Source: Deltaproteobacteria bacterium
Lineage (GTDB): Bacteria > Myxococcota > XYA12-FULL-58-9
DNA: 64,000 bases
Assembly (NCBI GenBank): GCA_016218825.1
Contig: JACRCV010000087.1
Location: 1-64,000 of the forward strand
Reading direction: 5' to 3'
The position numbers and the translations under genes are program-made. The notes under the pieces are model-generated. The model had not been told where the DNA came from and searched no databases. It saw only the letters and a list, made by a program, of their open reading frames with translations. This document shows positions 46,685-55,516 of this stretch, piece after piece (position 1 is the stretch's first letter; every line of letters starts with the position of its first letter).

Positions 46685-47671
46685 TCAGTCGACCTGCTCG
46701 AGAAAATCGAGGAGCAGCGGAAACACCTCTTCGGGCGCGTTGCGGCCGACCAGGAGGTCGCCGTGCCCGTAGTCGGTGCCGTCACCAAAGCTGCGGCCCA
46801 TCTCGCGGTAGCGGAGGTCCTTGGAGCCGAGGCGGTTCGCGAACGCCTGCACCGCGGCCTTGGGCGCGACCCGGTCGACGCTGCCGCTGACGACGAAGGC
46901 GGGCACGCGGACGCGCCCGAGGCGATCTTCGTGCTCGAAGGGCAGGCCCTCGCTCGCCTCGCCGCTCAGCTGCGCCGCGATCTGCAACAGCAGCTTCACC
47001 GGGACGTCCGCGATCCCCTCCTTCGCCATGCGCGCCATCACCTCGTCGTCACAGTTCTGGGCGTTCAGCAACATCCCGTCGACGAGCTTGGCGGAGAACG
47101 AGATCACCGACCCGGCCGCCAACATCAGCGGTTTGAGGGGCACGTGACGCATCGGGTTGGCGGGTGCCAGACGGGCGCCGACCTCGAGCAGCCGCCGCTC
47201 TCGCGGCGCGAGCTCCAACCCCTTGACGAGCGGTGAGGCCACCGCGGTGAGCGAGCGGATCCGGTGTTGGGCGGTGCCGGCCGCCATCGCCGCGACCAAC
47301 ATGCCGCCCATCGAGTGACCGAACGCGTGCACCGCCGTCGCCCCCGAGTGCGCGAGGACCGCCTTCAGGGCCGCGGGCAGGTCGAGGTCGCGATGCTCCC
47401 CGAAGCCCCACTCGAGCTCGCCCCGCTCCTTGCCTTGCGGCGGCTCGCTCATCCCGGCGCCGCGCAGCTCCAACAGGTAGACGTTGAAGCCGCGGTCGCG
47501 GGCGGCGCGCGCGATGCTCAGGCGCGCGTCCAGGTCCAGGTTCAGCCGGTTGGCGCCCAAACCGTGGACCATCAGCACCGGATGGGCAAACGACGAACGG
47601 CTCGCGCCGTAGAAGTGCAGCGGCAGCTGCCAGCCATCGGAAGTCAACGTGGGGATCACCGTGGCCGCCAT
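46685..47671 (-). CDS. Alpha/beta hydrolase
   Basis: 328 residues from ATG 47671, with GGGAG about 10 bases upstream. Alpha/beta hydrolase fold: oxyanion-hole region LMVHGLGANRLN, nucleophile elbow GHSMGG (Ser near 119), late acid in SGSVDRVAP and catalytic His in YGHGDLL. A cap region lies between about 150 and 240. There is no signal peptide, so it is probably cytosolic. Similar proteins are esterases or polyester (PHA) depolymerase-like enzymes; the substrate is unknown. On the minus strand a perfect TATAAT lies at 47722-47717 upstream, without a good -35 box. Confidence 0.85.
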   Translation of the reverse strand: MAATVIPTLTSDGWQLPLHFYGASRSSFAHPVLMVHGLGANRLNLDLDARLSIARAARDRGFNVYLLELRGAGMSEPPQGKERGELEWGFGEHRDLDLPAALKAVLAHSGATAVHAFGHSMGGMLVAAMAAGTAQHRIRSLTAVASPLVKGLELAPRERRLLEVGARLAPANPMRHVPLKPLMLAAGSVISFSAKLVDGMLLNAQNCDDEVMARMAKEGIADVPVKLLLQIAAQLSGEASEGLPFEHEDRLGRVRVPAFVVSGSVDRVAPKAAVQAFANRLGSKDLRYREMGRSFGDGTDYGHGDLLVGRNAPEEVFPLLLDFLEQVD

Positions 47672-47760
47672 CGCTGCATTCTCCCTGCCCTCGGACTGCC
47701 ATGCAAGTCCCCATGAATTATAGGGATTTCATTGAGGTGCCGTTTCTTTGCGCCGAAAAT

Positions 47761-47828
47761 TTGACAGCGTGCCCTCTTCTAGTAACGTACGCGACGAAAA
47801 GCCGGTGGCGATTGCGCGCCGGTTTTTT
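47761..47828 (+). promoter_or_regulatory. Promoter followed at once by an intrinsic terminator
   Basis: TTGACA (47761-47766), 16 bases and TAACGT (47783-47788) form a promoter with start near 47795. Just 7 bases on, CCGGTGGCG (47802-47810) and CGCGCCGG (47815-47822) form a hairpin with one small bulge, followed by TTTTTT (47823-47828). The transcript would end after about 34 bases unless polymerase reads through to the gene at 47955. This looks like attenuation or a very short RNA. Confidence 0.5.
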
Positions 47829-47954
47829 GCCCCCCGACGAGGGCGCTCGTAGAATGGGGGGCAAGGAAACAGAGGTTCGGCGCGGAACCTCGATTGGACT
47901 CTGCAACCGGCCCCGAGCGAAGAGCTTGCCTGGGGTCGCGGAGGACGAAAGACG

Positions 47955-48221
47955 ATGATGACCCGTACGAAGAAACCCACGAAGACAGCGGTCAAGACCC
48001 AGACCACGACCCTCTCGGCGCTCGAGGAGAAGGTGGTGCGGATGCGCCACGGGCTCAAGGCGCCGGGGGATCTGGTCCTCGAGATGGTCGGCCAGGACCA
48101 TCCCGACGTCGCCGCCAAGCTGCGCGCCATCGAAGAGCGCGCCATCGCCGCGGTGAGCGCGCGGCTGAGTCCGACGAAGCGCAAGATCGTCAGCGAGCTC
48201 AAACGCAAGAATCAGCGCTAG
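47955..48221 (+). CDS. Small basic conserved protein
   Basis: 88 residues from ATG 47955, with GGAGGAC about 10 bases upstream; a second ATG follows immediately. The first 20 residues are Lys/Thr-rich. The rest is helical with LSALEEKVVRMRHGL, GDLVLEMVGQDHPDVAAKLRAIEERAI and a basic Lys/Arg end. There is no signal peptide, membrane helix or Cys. No family is recognised; a nucleic-acid-binding role is conceivable from the charge but not shown. It is preceded by the promoter-terminator pair at 47761. Confidence 0.6.
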   Translation: MMTRTKKPTKTAVKTQTTTLSALEEKVVRMRHGLKAPGDLVLEMVGQDHPDVAAKLRAIEERAIAAVSARLSPTKRKIVSELKRKNQR

Positions 48222-48375
48222 CGCCTCGCGTCGCGGTGCCTGCCGCGGCGCCCCTTCCCGCACCGTTTTTTCGAGCGTCTCCAGGTCGACCGCAAAGCGG
48301 CAGTTGACTTGCCCCCCCGTCCGGCGAACACTGATCGGCGATGGGGAGGGCCCTGTCGCATCGGAGGGGTGGCCG

Positions 48376-51300
48376 ATGGCCACCGGAACTTTGAGCGGTA
48401 CTCCAAGCTCCAGCAGCAAAGAGCTCAAGGCGCTGGCGATCGCGCACACCATGGAGCGCCGCCGCCGGCACCGCTTTGCCGCGACCGACCGCGTCGAGTA
48501 CACCGCCGACGGCCGGCGCTCGATCTCGTTCTTGGGCAACCTCTCGAAGGGCGGCATGTTCCTGCGCAGCGCCGCCGATCTCGCGCCCGGCACGACCTGC
48601 GACTTCAAGGTCTACGTGGGCGGCAGCAAAGACGGGCTGGTGCTGCGGGGCACCGTGCAACCGGAGCCCGAGGGCACCAAGCGTCAGGGGGTGCGGGTGG
48701 CGTTCACCCCCGACCAGCCGCAGGCGATGGCGGCGCTCGCCGAGCACATCGAGGCCCAGATCATCGCGCCGCTCGTCCGCTCCTGCGACCGCCCACGACC
48801 GCCGGCCCGCGATCTGGCCGATCTCGCGATCTTCTACGCCGAGTCCGGCCGCGACGCCGAGGCCGCGGCGCTCTTGCGCCGGGGCTTGGACGCCCACACC
48901 CGCAGCCTCGAGATCTGCGAGCTCTATGCCCGGCTCGTGGTGTTGCAGGTGGAGCGCGAGGGCGAGGCCGCCTGGCCGCAGCTGCTGCAGCTCGAGGACG
49001 CCGTCAGCCGCGGTCGCAAGCTCGGCAAGAGCGAGCTGTTGGACGCCGTCGCCACCGACATCGCGGCGCGCCGCGAGACCATCGAGGCCCTGCAGGCGGC
49101 CTCGCAGAAGCAGGAAGAAGAGCGCCGGCTCGAAGCCAAGCTCCACGACCTCGTCGAGGCCCAGCTCGCCGACCTGAAGCGCCGCCAGCACGACGAGCTC
49201 GAGCGTCTGCGCCGCGAGCACGCCGAGGCGACCGAGGCCCTGGATCAACAACGGCGCGCCGAGATCACCGAGGTCAAGGCGGCGCTCGAAGCGACCAACA
49301 ACGCCCTCGCGGCCGAGCTCGAGCAGACCAAGAGCGCCGCCGCCGCCGCCGAGAGCCAGATCGCCCACCTCACCGAGGCCAACGCCGCCGAGCGCACCCG
49401 CCTCGCCGACGAGCGCCGGGCCCTGGACGAGCTCACCGCCCGCCTCAAAGACGAGAACGCGCCGCTGTTCCGCCACATCGACTGGGCGGTCGAAGCGACG
49501 AGCGCCAAGCTCAAGGCCGAGCACGCCCAGGTGGTCGCGACCCTGAAGGAGCAGCTCGCGGTCGCCGAAGGCCAGGCCGCCGCCGAGCTCGCCCGCATGG
49601 CGCACGACAAGGACGAGATCGAAGAGCTGCGCCGCAAAGTCGACGCCGACCGGCGGGCGCTCGAAGAGGCGCGCGCCAACCGCGGCGAGGCGCTGCAGGA
49701 AGTGGAGGAGCGCCACAAGCGTCTGCAGGCCGAGCACGCCGCCCAAGAAGACCTCCTCGGTCGCCGCGAGCTCGCCCTCGCCGAGCTCCGGGTCGCCCTC
49801 GACGAGCAGCAGGCGTCGATCGCCCGGGCCGTCGAGGCCCAGGCACACGAGCTCGAGACCCTGCGCGACGTGGCCGAAGAGCAGCAACGCGAGACCGCAC
49901 GACTCCGCGACGAGCAGCGACGCGAGGCGGCGGCGCTCTTCGAGGAACAACAGCGCGAGGCCGAGCGCCTGCGCCAGGAGCGCCGGCAGGAGGAGGCGCG
50001 CCTCGCCGAGGCCACCGAGGCGCTCGCGCGCCGCGGCAAGGAGAAAGACGACGAGTGGCAAGCGCGGCAGCTGGCGCTGGCGCAGGCGGAGACCGCGCTC
50101 ACTGAGCGCACCGCGGCCGTCGAGCGCCGCGAGCGCGAGGCCCAGACGCAGTTGGAGTCGGCGCGCGCCGCGCAGGCCGCGCTCGCCGAGCGTGAAGCCG
50201 CGCTCGACCACCGGCACGACGCCCTGGTCGCCGAGGGCCGGCGGCTACAACAGGAGAGCGCCACGCTCGTCGCGGCAGAGCAGGAACAGCGCGCGGCCGC
50301 CGAAGCCCTCGCCGCCGACCGGCAGCGCCTGGTCGCGGGCCAACAAGAGCTCGGCGAGCGCGACAAGGCCGTGGCCGAGGCCGCCGCAGGGCTCGAGGCG
50401 CGCGCCAAGCACGTCGCCGCGGCCGAGGCCGGGCTCGCGGCCCGGGAACAGACGCTGGCCGCAGCGGAGCACGACGTCGCCCTGCGCCAGGGCGCGCTCG
50501 CGCACCAGGAGCGGGCCCAGGCCGAGCTCCAGACCGAGCTCGACTTGCGGCTCCGGGAGGTCCGAGAACGCACCGACGAGCTCGACGCCCTCGGTCGCGC
50601 CCTCGACGCACGGGAGGCGGCGGCGCGGCAAAAAAGCGAGCTGCAGACCGGCCTCGCGGCGAGGCTCGACCAAGAGCGCGCGGCGACCGCAGCGCAGGCG
50701 CAGCGGCTCGCGGAGGAGGAGGCCGCGCTCCAGACCCGCGAGGCGGCGCTCGACAAGGGCGAGGCCGAGCTCACCTCGCACCAACAGCAGGCCGCGACCC
50801 TCCTGCAAACGGCGGACGAGCGCGCCGCGACGCTCGCGGCCGCCGACGAGGCGCTGCGCCGCCGCGAGGCCGGCCTCGCCGAGCGCGAGGCCTCGCTCGT
50901 GGTGCGTGACGCCGAGCTCGAGGCACGGCACCAGGCGCTCGCCGCCGCGGCAGAGCGCAGCGAGGCGAAGGACGCCGAGCTCGCGGCCGAAGCCGAGCGC
51001 CAAGAACAGCGGCACGCGGCGCTCGCCACGACCGCGCAGGAAGTGGCGGCACACCAGGCGGCGCTGCGGGCCGAGCAGGACCGGCTGGCGGTCGCGACCG
51101 AGACCTTGCAGCGCGAGCGCGAGGCGCTGACGACGGCCGAGCAAACGATGCAATTGGCGCGCGAGGCCGTCGCACAGCGGGAGCGCCAGGCGAGCGAGCG
51201 GGACGTGCAGCTGGCGGCCATGAACGACGAGCTCGAGCGCCGCGAGGCGCTGGCCCAGGAGGTCGCCGCCGAGACCGAGGCGCAGCGCGAGGCGCTGGTG

Positions 51301-51615
51301 GCGGAGCGCGAGGCGTTGACCCACGCCCAGGAGGCGGTGGCGGCGATGCAGGCCTCGATCGCCGAGCGCGAAGAGCGCTGGACGGCGCGCATGGGAGAGC
51401 TCGACCAGCGCGAGATGGGCTTGAACGAAGAGCAGGACAAGCTCCGGCAGCAAGAGGAGGCGCTCGTGAAGCGCAGCGCCGACATCGAGCACGAGAACGC
51501 CAGCGCGGTGCAGGCGTTGACGATGGAGGCCGAAGACCTGCGGCAACAGCGCGAGGCGTTGGAGGCGGAGCGACGGACCGTTCAGGCGCAGGTCACGGTC
51601 GCGCCGCGCGCGTGA
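48376..51615 (+). CDS. PilZ-domain protein with a giant coiled coil
   Basis: 1,079 residues; GGAGGGG six bases before ATG 48376 settles the start. Residues about 28-125 form a PilZ domain with the c-di-GMP-binding marks: RRRHRF (RxxxR type) and NLSKGG (D/NxSxxG). A helical segment with TPR character follows (about 145-215: ADLAIFYAESGRDAEAAALLRRGL). From about 225 to the end the protein is one very long coiled coil of Ala/Glu/Gln/Arg heptads, about 850 residues. It is cytosolic; no membrane segment is seen. The likely picture is a c-di-GMP-responsive filament or scaffold. The repetitive sequence could favour slippage. No close named homologue is known to me. Confidence 0.8.
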   Translation: MATGTLSGTPSSSSKELKALAIAHTMERRRRHRFAATDRVEYTADGRRSISFLGNLSKGGMFLRSAADLAPGTTCDFKVYVGGSKDGLVLRGTVQPEPEGTKRQGVRVAFTPDQPQAMAALAEHIEAQIIAPLVRSCDRPRPPARDLADLAIFYAESGRDAEAAALLRRGLDAHTRSLEICELYARLVVLQVEREGEAAWPQLLQLEDAVSRGRKLGKSELLDAVATDIAARRETIEALQAASQKQEEERRLEAKLHDLVEAQLADLKRRQHDELERLRREHAEATEALDQQRRAEITEVKAALEATNNALAAELEQTKSAAAAAESQIAHLTEANAAERTRLADERRALDELTARLKDENAPLFRHIDWAVEATSAKLKAEHAQVVATLKEQLAVAEGQAAAELARMAHDKDEIEELRRKVDADRRALEEARANRGEALQEVEERHKRLQAEHAAQEDLLGRRELALAELRVALDEQQASIARAVEAQAHELETLRDVAEEQQRETARLRDEQRREAAALFEEQQREAERLRQERRQEEARLAEATEALARRGKEKDDEWQARQLALAQAETALTERTAAVERREREAQTQLESARAAQAALAEREAALDHRHDALVAEGRRLQQESATLVAAEQEQRAAAEALAADRQRLVAGQQELGERDKAVAEAAAGLEARAKHVAAAEAGLAAREQTLAAAEHDVALRQGALAHQERAQAELQTELDLRLREVRERTDELDALGRALDAREAAARQKSELQTGLAARLDQERAATAAQAQRLAEEEAALQTREAALDKGEAELTSHQQQAATLLQTADERAATLAAADEALRRREAGLAEREASLVVRDAELEARHQALAAAAERSEAKDAELAAEAERQEQRHAALATTAQEVAAHQAALRAEQDRLAVATETLQREREALTTAEQTMQLAREAVAQRERQASERDVQLAAMNDELERREALAQEVAAETEAQREALVAEREALTHAQEAVAAMQASIAEREERWTARMGELDQREMGLNEEQDKLRQQEEALVKRSADIEHENASAVQALTMEAEDLRQQREALEAERRTVQAQVTVAPRA

Positions 51616-51654
51616 GCGTCGGGACGGCGAGCACGTCGGCCTACCCGGGTCCGC

Positions 51655-51888
51655 TCAGCTCCGATGTTTGAGCCAGACCAAGACCAAGAGCGCCAGCACC
51701 GCGACCAGCAGGACGCCGGCGACCGCGAAGATCACCCGCGGCAGCAGGCGGGCGTCCTCTTCCGGCGGCACGACCGCGGTGTTGCGGCGCACGTGCTTCA
51801 AAGCCTCGATCGCGACCTCGCCCTCGGGCGCCGTCTCCCCGGTCGCGGCGTGCCACGGATTCAACGGAGTCTTGTCGGGCTTGGTCAC
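51655..51888 (-). CDS. Small tail-anchored membrane protein
   Basis: 77 residues from GTG 51888 (a longer frame to 52071 is arginine-rich and unlikely). The cytosolic part (TKPDKTPLNPWH, GEVAIEALKHVRRNTAVVPPEEDARLL) is followed by one C-terminal helix at about 52-73 (VIFAVAGVLLVAVLALLVLVWL) and KHRS. This is the layout of a tail-anchored protein. No ribosome site is clear and no family is recognised. It is convergent with the PilZ/coiled-coil gene, with only 39 bases between. Confidence 0.5.
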   Translation of the reverse strand: MTKPDKTPLNPWHAATGETAPEGEVAIEALKHVRRNTAVVPPEEDARLLPRVIFAVAGVLLVAVLALLVLVWLKHRS

Positions 51889-52505
51889 GGGCCGATAGTA
51901 ACCGCGAACCGCCGGCTCCGCCAGACGGGACCGCGCCGCCGCGATCGCGGGCCGCGTGGCGCACCGGACTGGCAGAGTCGGCAACCGCGGCGGCTCGGCG
52001 GGCGCCTCTCGTCGCGCCACCGCCGCGAGCTCTCTGAGCCGAGGTTTACCGCTCGAGCCGCGGCTGCTCATCGCGCGTCACTTCGTATGCCGACTCGCGG
52101 CGGACGCGCTCCTCGACGCATCCCGCCTTCGCCTGGATCCGCGGTTGCCGCGCACAGCGAGCTTGCCAAGTGAGCGCGCTCAGTCAGGTGTTGGGTGAGG
52201 CGGACTGGAGGGTGAGCCCCGCGCGAGCGGGGCGAAGACGCGGCGCAGGAGCGCCGCGGCCGAGGCCGAAGGCCGAGCCCGTAAGGAGGCCGACCCCCGC
52301 GCAGCGCGGGGGGCACCCCCAGAAGGTCAGCATTTCGCAGCAGCACGCGAACGCAGAAGATCACGCCGCGTTGGCACCAACACCACGCCCGAGGCGGGCG
52401 ACTCGTCCAGCAAGAACGACAACAAGAACAACAACGAGCCGAAACTCAACCCGAAGAGAGAGACGAGAGAGAACTGTCAGAGAGGAGCCGTAGAGTTCGC
52501 CACCG
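51889..52505. other. Intergenic region without a recognised gene
   Basis: About 615 bases with no convincing gene. The frames present are Arg/Pro/Ala-rich shadows. The region holds the four-hairpin element at 52209-52319, then an A-rich stretch (52400-52480, AACGACAACAAGAACAACAACG) before RecJ. Confidence 0.5.
52209..52319. repeat. GC-rich element of four consecutive hairpins
   Basis: Ends GGGTG and CACCC are inverted. Inside lie GCCCCGC-GCGA-GCGGGGC (52216-52233), CGGCGC-AGGA-GCGCCG (52241-52256), GGCC-GAA-GGCC (near 52265-52275) and CCCCGCGC-A-GCGCGGGG (52295-52311). This dense secondary structure is typical of non-coding palindromic elements scattered in GC-rich genomes. Only one copy is present here. 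Confidence 0.5.
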
Positions 52506-54221
52506 ATGGACGCGAGTCGAAACAGCGACGGCCTGAGCCTGACCGGCAAGCGCTGGGTTTGGCCGGAGCCGCAAAACGTGGGTGACCGCATCGCCGGCGT
52601 CGCGCCGCTGATCGGCGAGATTCTGGTGCGCCGGGGTGTCGCCAGCAGCGCCGAGCTCAGCCACTATCTGCAGCCGTCGCTGACATCACTCGACGACCCG
52701 ATGTCGATGGCCGACATGGCGAAAGCGGTCGAAAGGATCCTCGCGGCGCGTGCGCAACGGCAAACGATCGTCGTTTTCGGGGACTACGACGTCGACGGGG
52801 TCTCGTCCACCGCGATTCTGATCGGCTTCTTTCGCGCCATCGGCCTCAAGACGATGTTCTACATCCCGGATCGGCGCGCCGAAGGCTATGGCCTGAATGC
52901 GCAAGCAGTCCGGGAGCTTGCGTCGCAGGCCCAGCTCCTGGTCACCGTGGACTGCGGGATCACCGCGATCGCGGAGATCGAGCTCGCGCGGACCCTCGGC
53001 TTGGACGTGATCGTGGTCGATCACCACCAGCCGCCCCCTACCCTGCCGCCGTCGATCGCCAACCTCGACCCGCACCGCGCCGACTGCGGCTACCCGTTCA
53101 AAGATCTCTGCGCCGCCGGGGTGGCGTTCTTCCTGGCCGCGGCGCTGCGGCGCGCGCTGCGCGACGCCGGGGCGTTCGCGAGCCTGCCGGAGCCCGATCT
53201 GCGCGACAGCCTGGACCTGGTGGCGCTCGCCACCGTCGCCGACATGGTGCCGCTCAAAGGCGCCAACCGGACCTTGGTCGCCGCCGGCCTGAGACGGATG
53301 ACGGCCAACAAGCGCCCCGGCCTGAAGGCGCTGTTCGAGGTCGCGAACGTCGACGCCGCGCAGGTCACCGCGACCGACTTGAGCTTCCGGATCGGACCGC
53401 GGATCAACGCCCGCGGCCGCATCGGCAACGCCCTCGAGGCCGTCGACCTGATGCTCACCGACGATCCCGAGCGCGCCCGCGCCCTCGCCGCCGGCCTCGA
53501 CAAGGCCAACCGCGAGCGCCGCGATCTCGAGGTGCAGACCGTCGAGATCGCCGCCGGCCGCGCCGCGGCGGGGCTCGATGCCAACCGCGCCGGGCTGGTC
53601 CTCTATGACCCCTGCTGGCACCCGGGGATCCTCGGGCTCGTCGCCACCCGCCTGGTGTCGCGCTTTCACCGCCCGGCGATCGTCATCGGCGAGAACGGCA
53701 AGGGCTCGGGCCGCACCTTCGAGGGCCTGGATCTGCACGCCACCATCGAGTCGGTGGGCCACCTCCTCGAGCGCTTCGGCGGCCACCGCGCCGCCGCCGG
53801 CGTCACCGTGCGCCAGGATCGGGTCGACGAGTTCAGCCACGCCTTCGACGCCGAGGTCCGCCGCCGCCTGGGCGAGCCGCCCTTCGTGCCGACCTTGCGC
53901 CCCGACGCCGAGGTCGACGCCGACACCCTGAGCCTGAGCCTGCTCGGCCAGATCGAGCGCCTCGCCCCCTTCGGTCAGGCGAACCCCGAGCCGTTGATGG
54001 TCGCGCGCCGCATGAAGGTCAAAGACCTGCGCCGCGTCGGCGACAACCACCTGAAGCTCCGGCTCGGCGACAAGGCGCACGACGCCATCGGCTTCGGGCT
54101 CGCCGGCCTCGCCAGCCAGATGCCGGAGTGGGTGGACGTCGCCTTCCACCTCAACCGCAACACCTACGGCGGCCGCGAGAGCGTGCAGCTCAAGATCGAA
54201 GATCTGCGCCGCTCCTCCTGA
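52506..54221 (+). CDS. recJ: Single-stranded-DNA exonuclease RecJ
   Basis: 571 residues from ATG 52506. DHH domain about 75-240: VVFGDYDVDGVSST (motif I), VTVDCGIT (motif II) and VVDHHQP (motif III, the DHH signature). LSFRIGPRINARGRIGN and the DHHA1 domain with GRTFEGLDLHATI and GGHRAAAGVTV follow (about 380-460). A C-terminal OB-type domain (about 465-570) ends the protein. RecJ degrades ssDNA 5' to 3' in mismatch repair, base-excision repair and RecF-type recombination, with Mn2+ or Mg2+. The length is normal. It is followed by rocD with a 42-base gap. Confidence 0.93.
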   Translation: MDASRNSDGLSLTGKRWVWPEPQNVGDRIAGVAPLIGEILVRRGVASSAELSHYLQPSLTSLDDPMSMADMAKAVERILAARAQRQTIVVFGDYDVDGVSSTAILIGFFRAIGLKTMFYIPDRRAEGYGLNAQAVRELASQAQLLVTVDCGITAIAEIELARTLGLDVIVVDHHQPPPTLPPSIANLDPHRADCGYPFKDLCAAGVAFFLAAALRRALRDAGAFASLPEPDLRDSLDLVALATVADMVPLKGANRTLVAAGLRRMTANKRPGLKALFEVANVDAAQVTATDLSFRIGPRINARGRIGNALEAVDLMLTDDPERARALAAGLDKANRERRDLEVQTVEIAAGRAAAGLDANRAGLVLYDPCWHPGILGLVATRLVSRFHRPAIVIGENGKGSGRTFEGLDLHATIESVGHLLERFGGHRAAAGVTVRQDRVDEFSHAFDAEVRRRLGEPPFVPTLRPDAEVDADTLSLSLLGQIERLAPFGQANPEPLMVARRMKVKDLRRVGDNHLKLRLGDKAHDAIGFGLAGLASQMPEWVDVAFHLNRNTYGGRESVQLKIEDLRRSS

Positions 54222-54263
54222 CGGCCTGTGGATTGGTCCAGACGGTCGTGCTAGACCACGGCC

Positions 54264-55496
54264 ATGAGCAAGAAAGCCGCGATCCAGAAGCCGTCGTTGA
54301 GCTCCGAGGCCCACATCGAGCTGTGCGAGACCTACGGGGCGCACAACTACCATCCGCTGCCGGTCGTGCTCGTCGAAGGCGACGGCGTGTGGGTCACCGA
54401 CGTCGAGGGCAAGCGCTACATGGACATGCTCGCGGCGTACTCGGCGGTGAACTTCGGCCACGGACACGAGGCGATCGTCCTTGCGGCGAAGGAGCAGCTC
54501 ACGCGCGTCACCCTCACCAGCCGCGCGTTCTACAACGACCAGATCGGGCCGTTCTTCAAGGACATGTGCGAGCTGACCGGCATGGAGGCGATCCTGCCGA
54601 TGAACACCGGCGCCGAGGGCGTCGAGACCGCGATCAAGACCGCGCGCAAGTGGGGCTACGTCAAGAAGAAGATCCCCGACGGCAAGGCCAAAATCATCTG
54701 CTGCAGCGAGAACTTCCACGGCCGCACCACCACGATCATCAGCTTCTCGACCGATCCGTCGGCGCGCGGCGGCTTCGGCCCCTACACCCCCGGCTTCGAG
54801 ATCGTGAAGTACGGGGACGCCAAGGCGCTCGCCAAGGCGGTCGACGCCAACACCGCGGCGTTCTTGGTCGAGCCGATCCAGGGCGAGGCCGGCATCGTCG
54901 TGCCGCCGGCGGGCTACCTCAAAGAGGTGCGTAAGATCTGCAGCGACACCAACACCCTGTTCATCGCCGACGAGATCCAGTCCGGTCTCGGGCGCACCGG
55001 CACCACCTTCGCGGTCGAGCACGAAGGCGTGCGCCCCGACATGTTCATCATCGGCAAGGCGATCGGCGGCGGCATCATGCCGCTGTCGTGCATCGCGACC
55101 TCGCGCGCCATCCTCGACGTCATCAAGCCCGGTGAGCACGGCTCGACCTTCGGCGGCAACCCTCTGGCCTGCGCCATCGGCCGCAAGGTGATCGCGATCC
55201 TCAAGACCGGCGAGTTTCAGAAGAACGCCCGCGACGTCGGCGAGTACCTGTTCGGGGCGCTCACGGCCGCGAAGCTCAAGCCGGTCAAGGAGATCCGCGG
55301 CCGCGGCCTGTGGGTCGGCATCGTCATCAAGGACGACTTCGGCAAGGCCCGGCCCTACTGCGAGAAGCTGATGCGCGAAGGGCTCTTGTGCAAAGAGACC
55401 CACGACCAGATCATCCGCCTCGCGCCGCCGCTGTGCATCACCAAGAAAGAAGCGGATTGGGCCGTGGAGCGCCTGACCCGGGTCCTCGGCTCCTGA
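54264..55496 (+). CDS. rocD: Ornithine aminotransferase
   Basis: 410 residues from ATG 54264. A fold-type I, class III PLP aminotransferase: LVEGDGVWVTDVEGKRYMDML, AYSAVNFGHGHE, MNTGAEGVETAIKTARKW, ENFHGRTTTIISFS, LVEPIQGEAGIVVPP, FIADEIQSGLGRTG and the PLP lysine in IGKAIGGGIMP. The closest family by these motifs is ornithine-oxo-acid transaminase, which converts ornithine and 2-oxoglutarate to glutamate semialdehyde and glutamate. Acetylornithine or 4-aminobutyrate aminotransferases are less likely. The argF gene nearby also uses ornithine, but on the opposite strand. Confidence 0.9.
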   Translation: MSKKAAIQKPSLSSEAHIELCETYGAHNYHPLPVVLVEGDGVWVTDVEGKRYMDMLAAYSAVNFGHGHEAIVLAAKEQLTRVTLTSRAFYNDQIGPFFKDMCELTGMEAILPMNTGAEGVETAIKTARKWGYVKKKIPDGKAKIICCSENFHGRTTTIISFSTDPSARGGFGPYTPGFEIVKYGDAKALAKAVDANTAAFLVEPIQGEAGIVVPPAGYLKEVRKICSDTNTLFIADEIQSGLGRTGTTFAVEHEGVRPDMFIIGKAIGGGIMPLSCIATSRAILDVIKPGEHGSTFGGNPLACAIGRKVIAILKTGEFQKNARDVGEYLFGALTAAKLKPVKEIRGRGLWVGIVIKDDFGKARPYCEKLMREGLLCKETHDQIIRLAPPLCITKKEADWAVERLTRVLGS

Positions 55497-55516
55497 GGCC
55501 CGCTGGCCGCCGCGCC

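Noticed and set aside
47701-47958. 85-codon frame upstream of the small basic gene
   Set aside because: It would be interrupted by the promoter-terminator signals and has no recognisable domain or ribosome site.
49245-51546. Two long antisense frames over the coiled-coil gene, Ser/Arg- and Leu-rich
   Set aside because: They mirror the repetitive Ala/Glu/Arg coding strand and carry no independent signal.
54128-54934. Plus-strand frame overlapping the 3' end of recJ and rocD
   Set aside because: Out-of-frame reading of the aminotransferase; Arg-rich, no motif.
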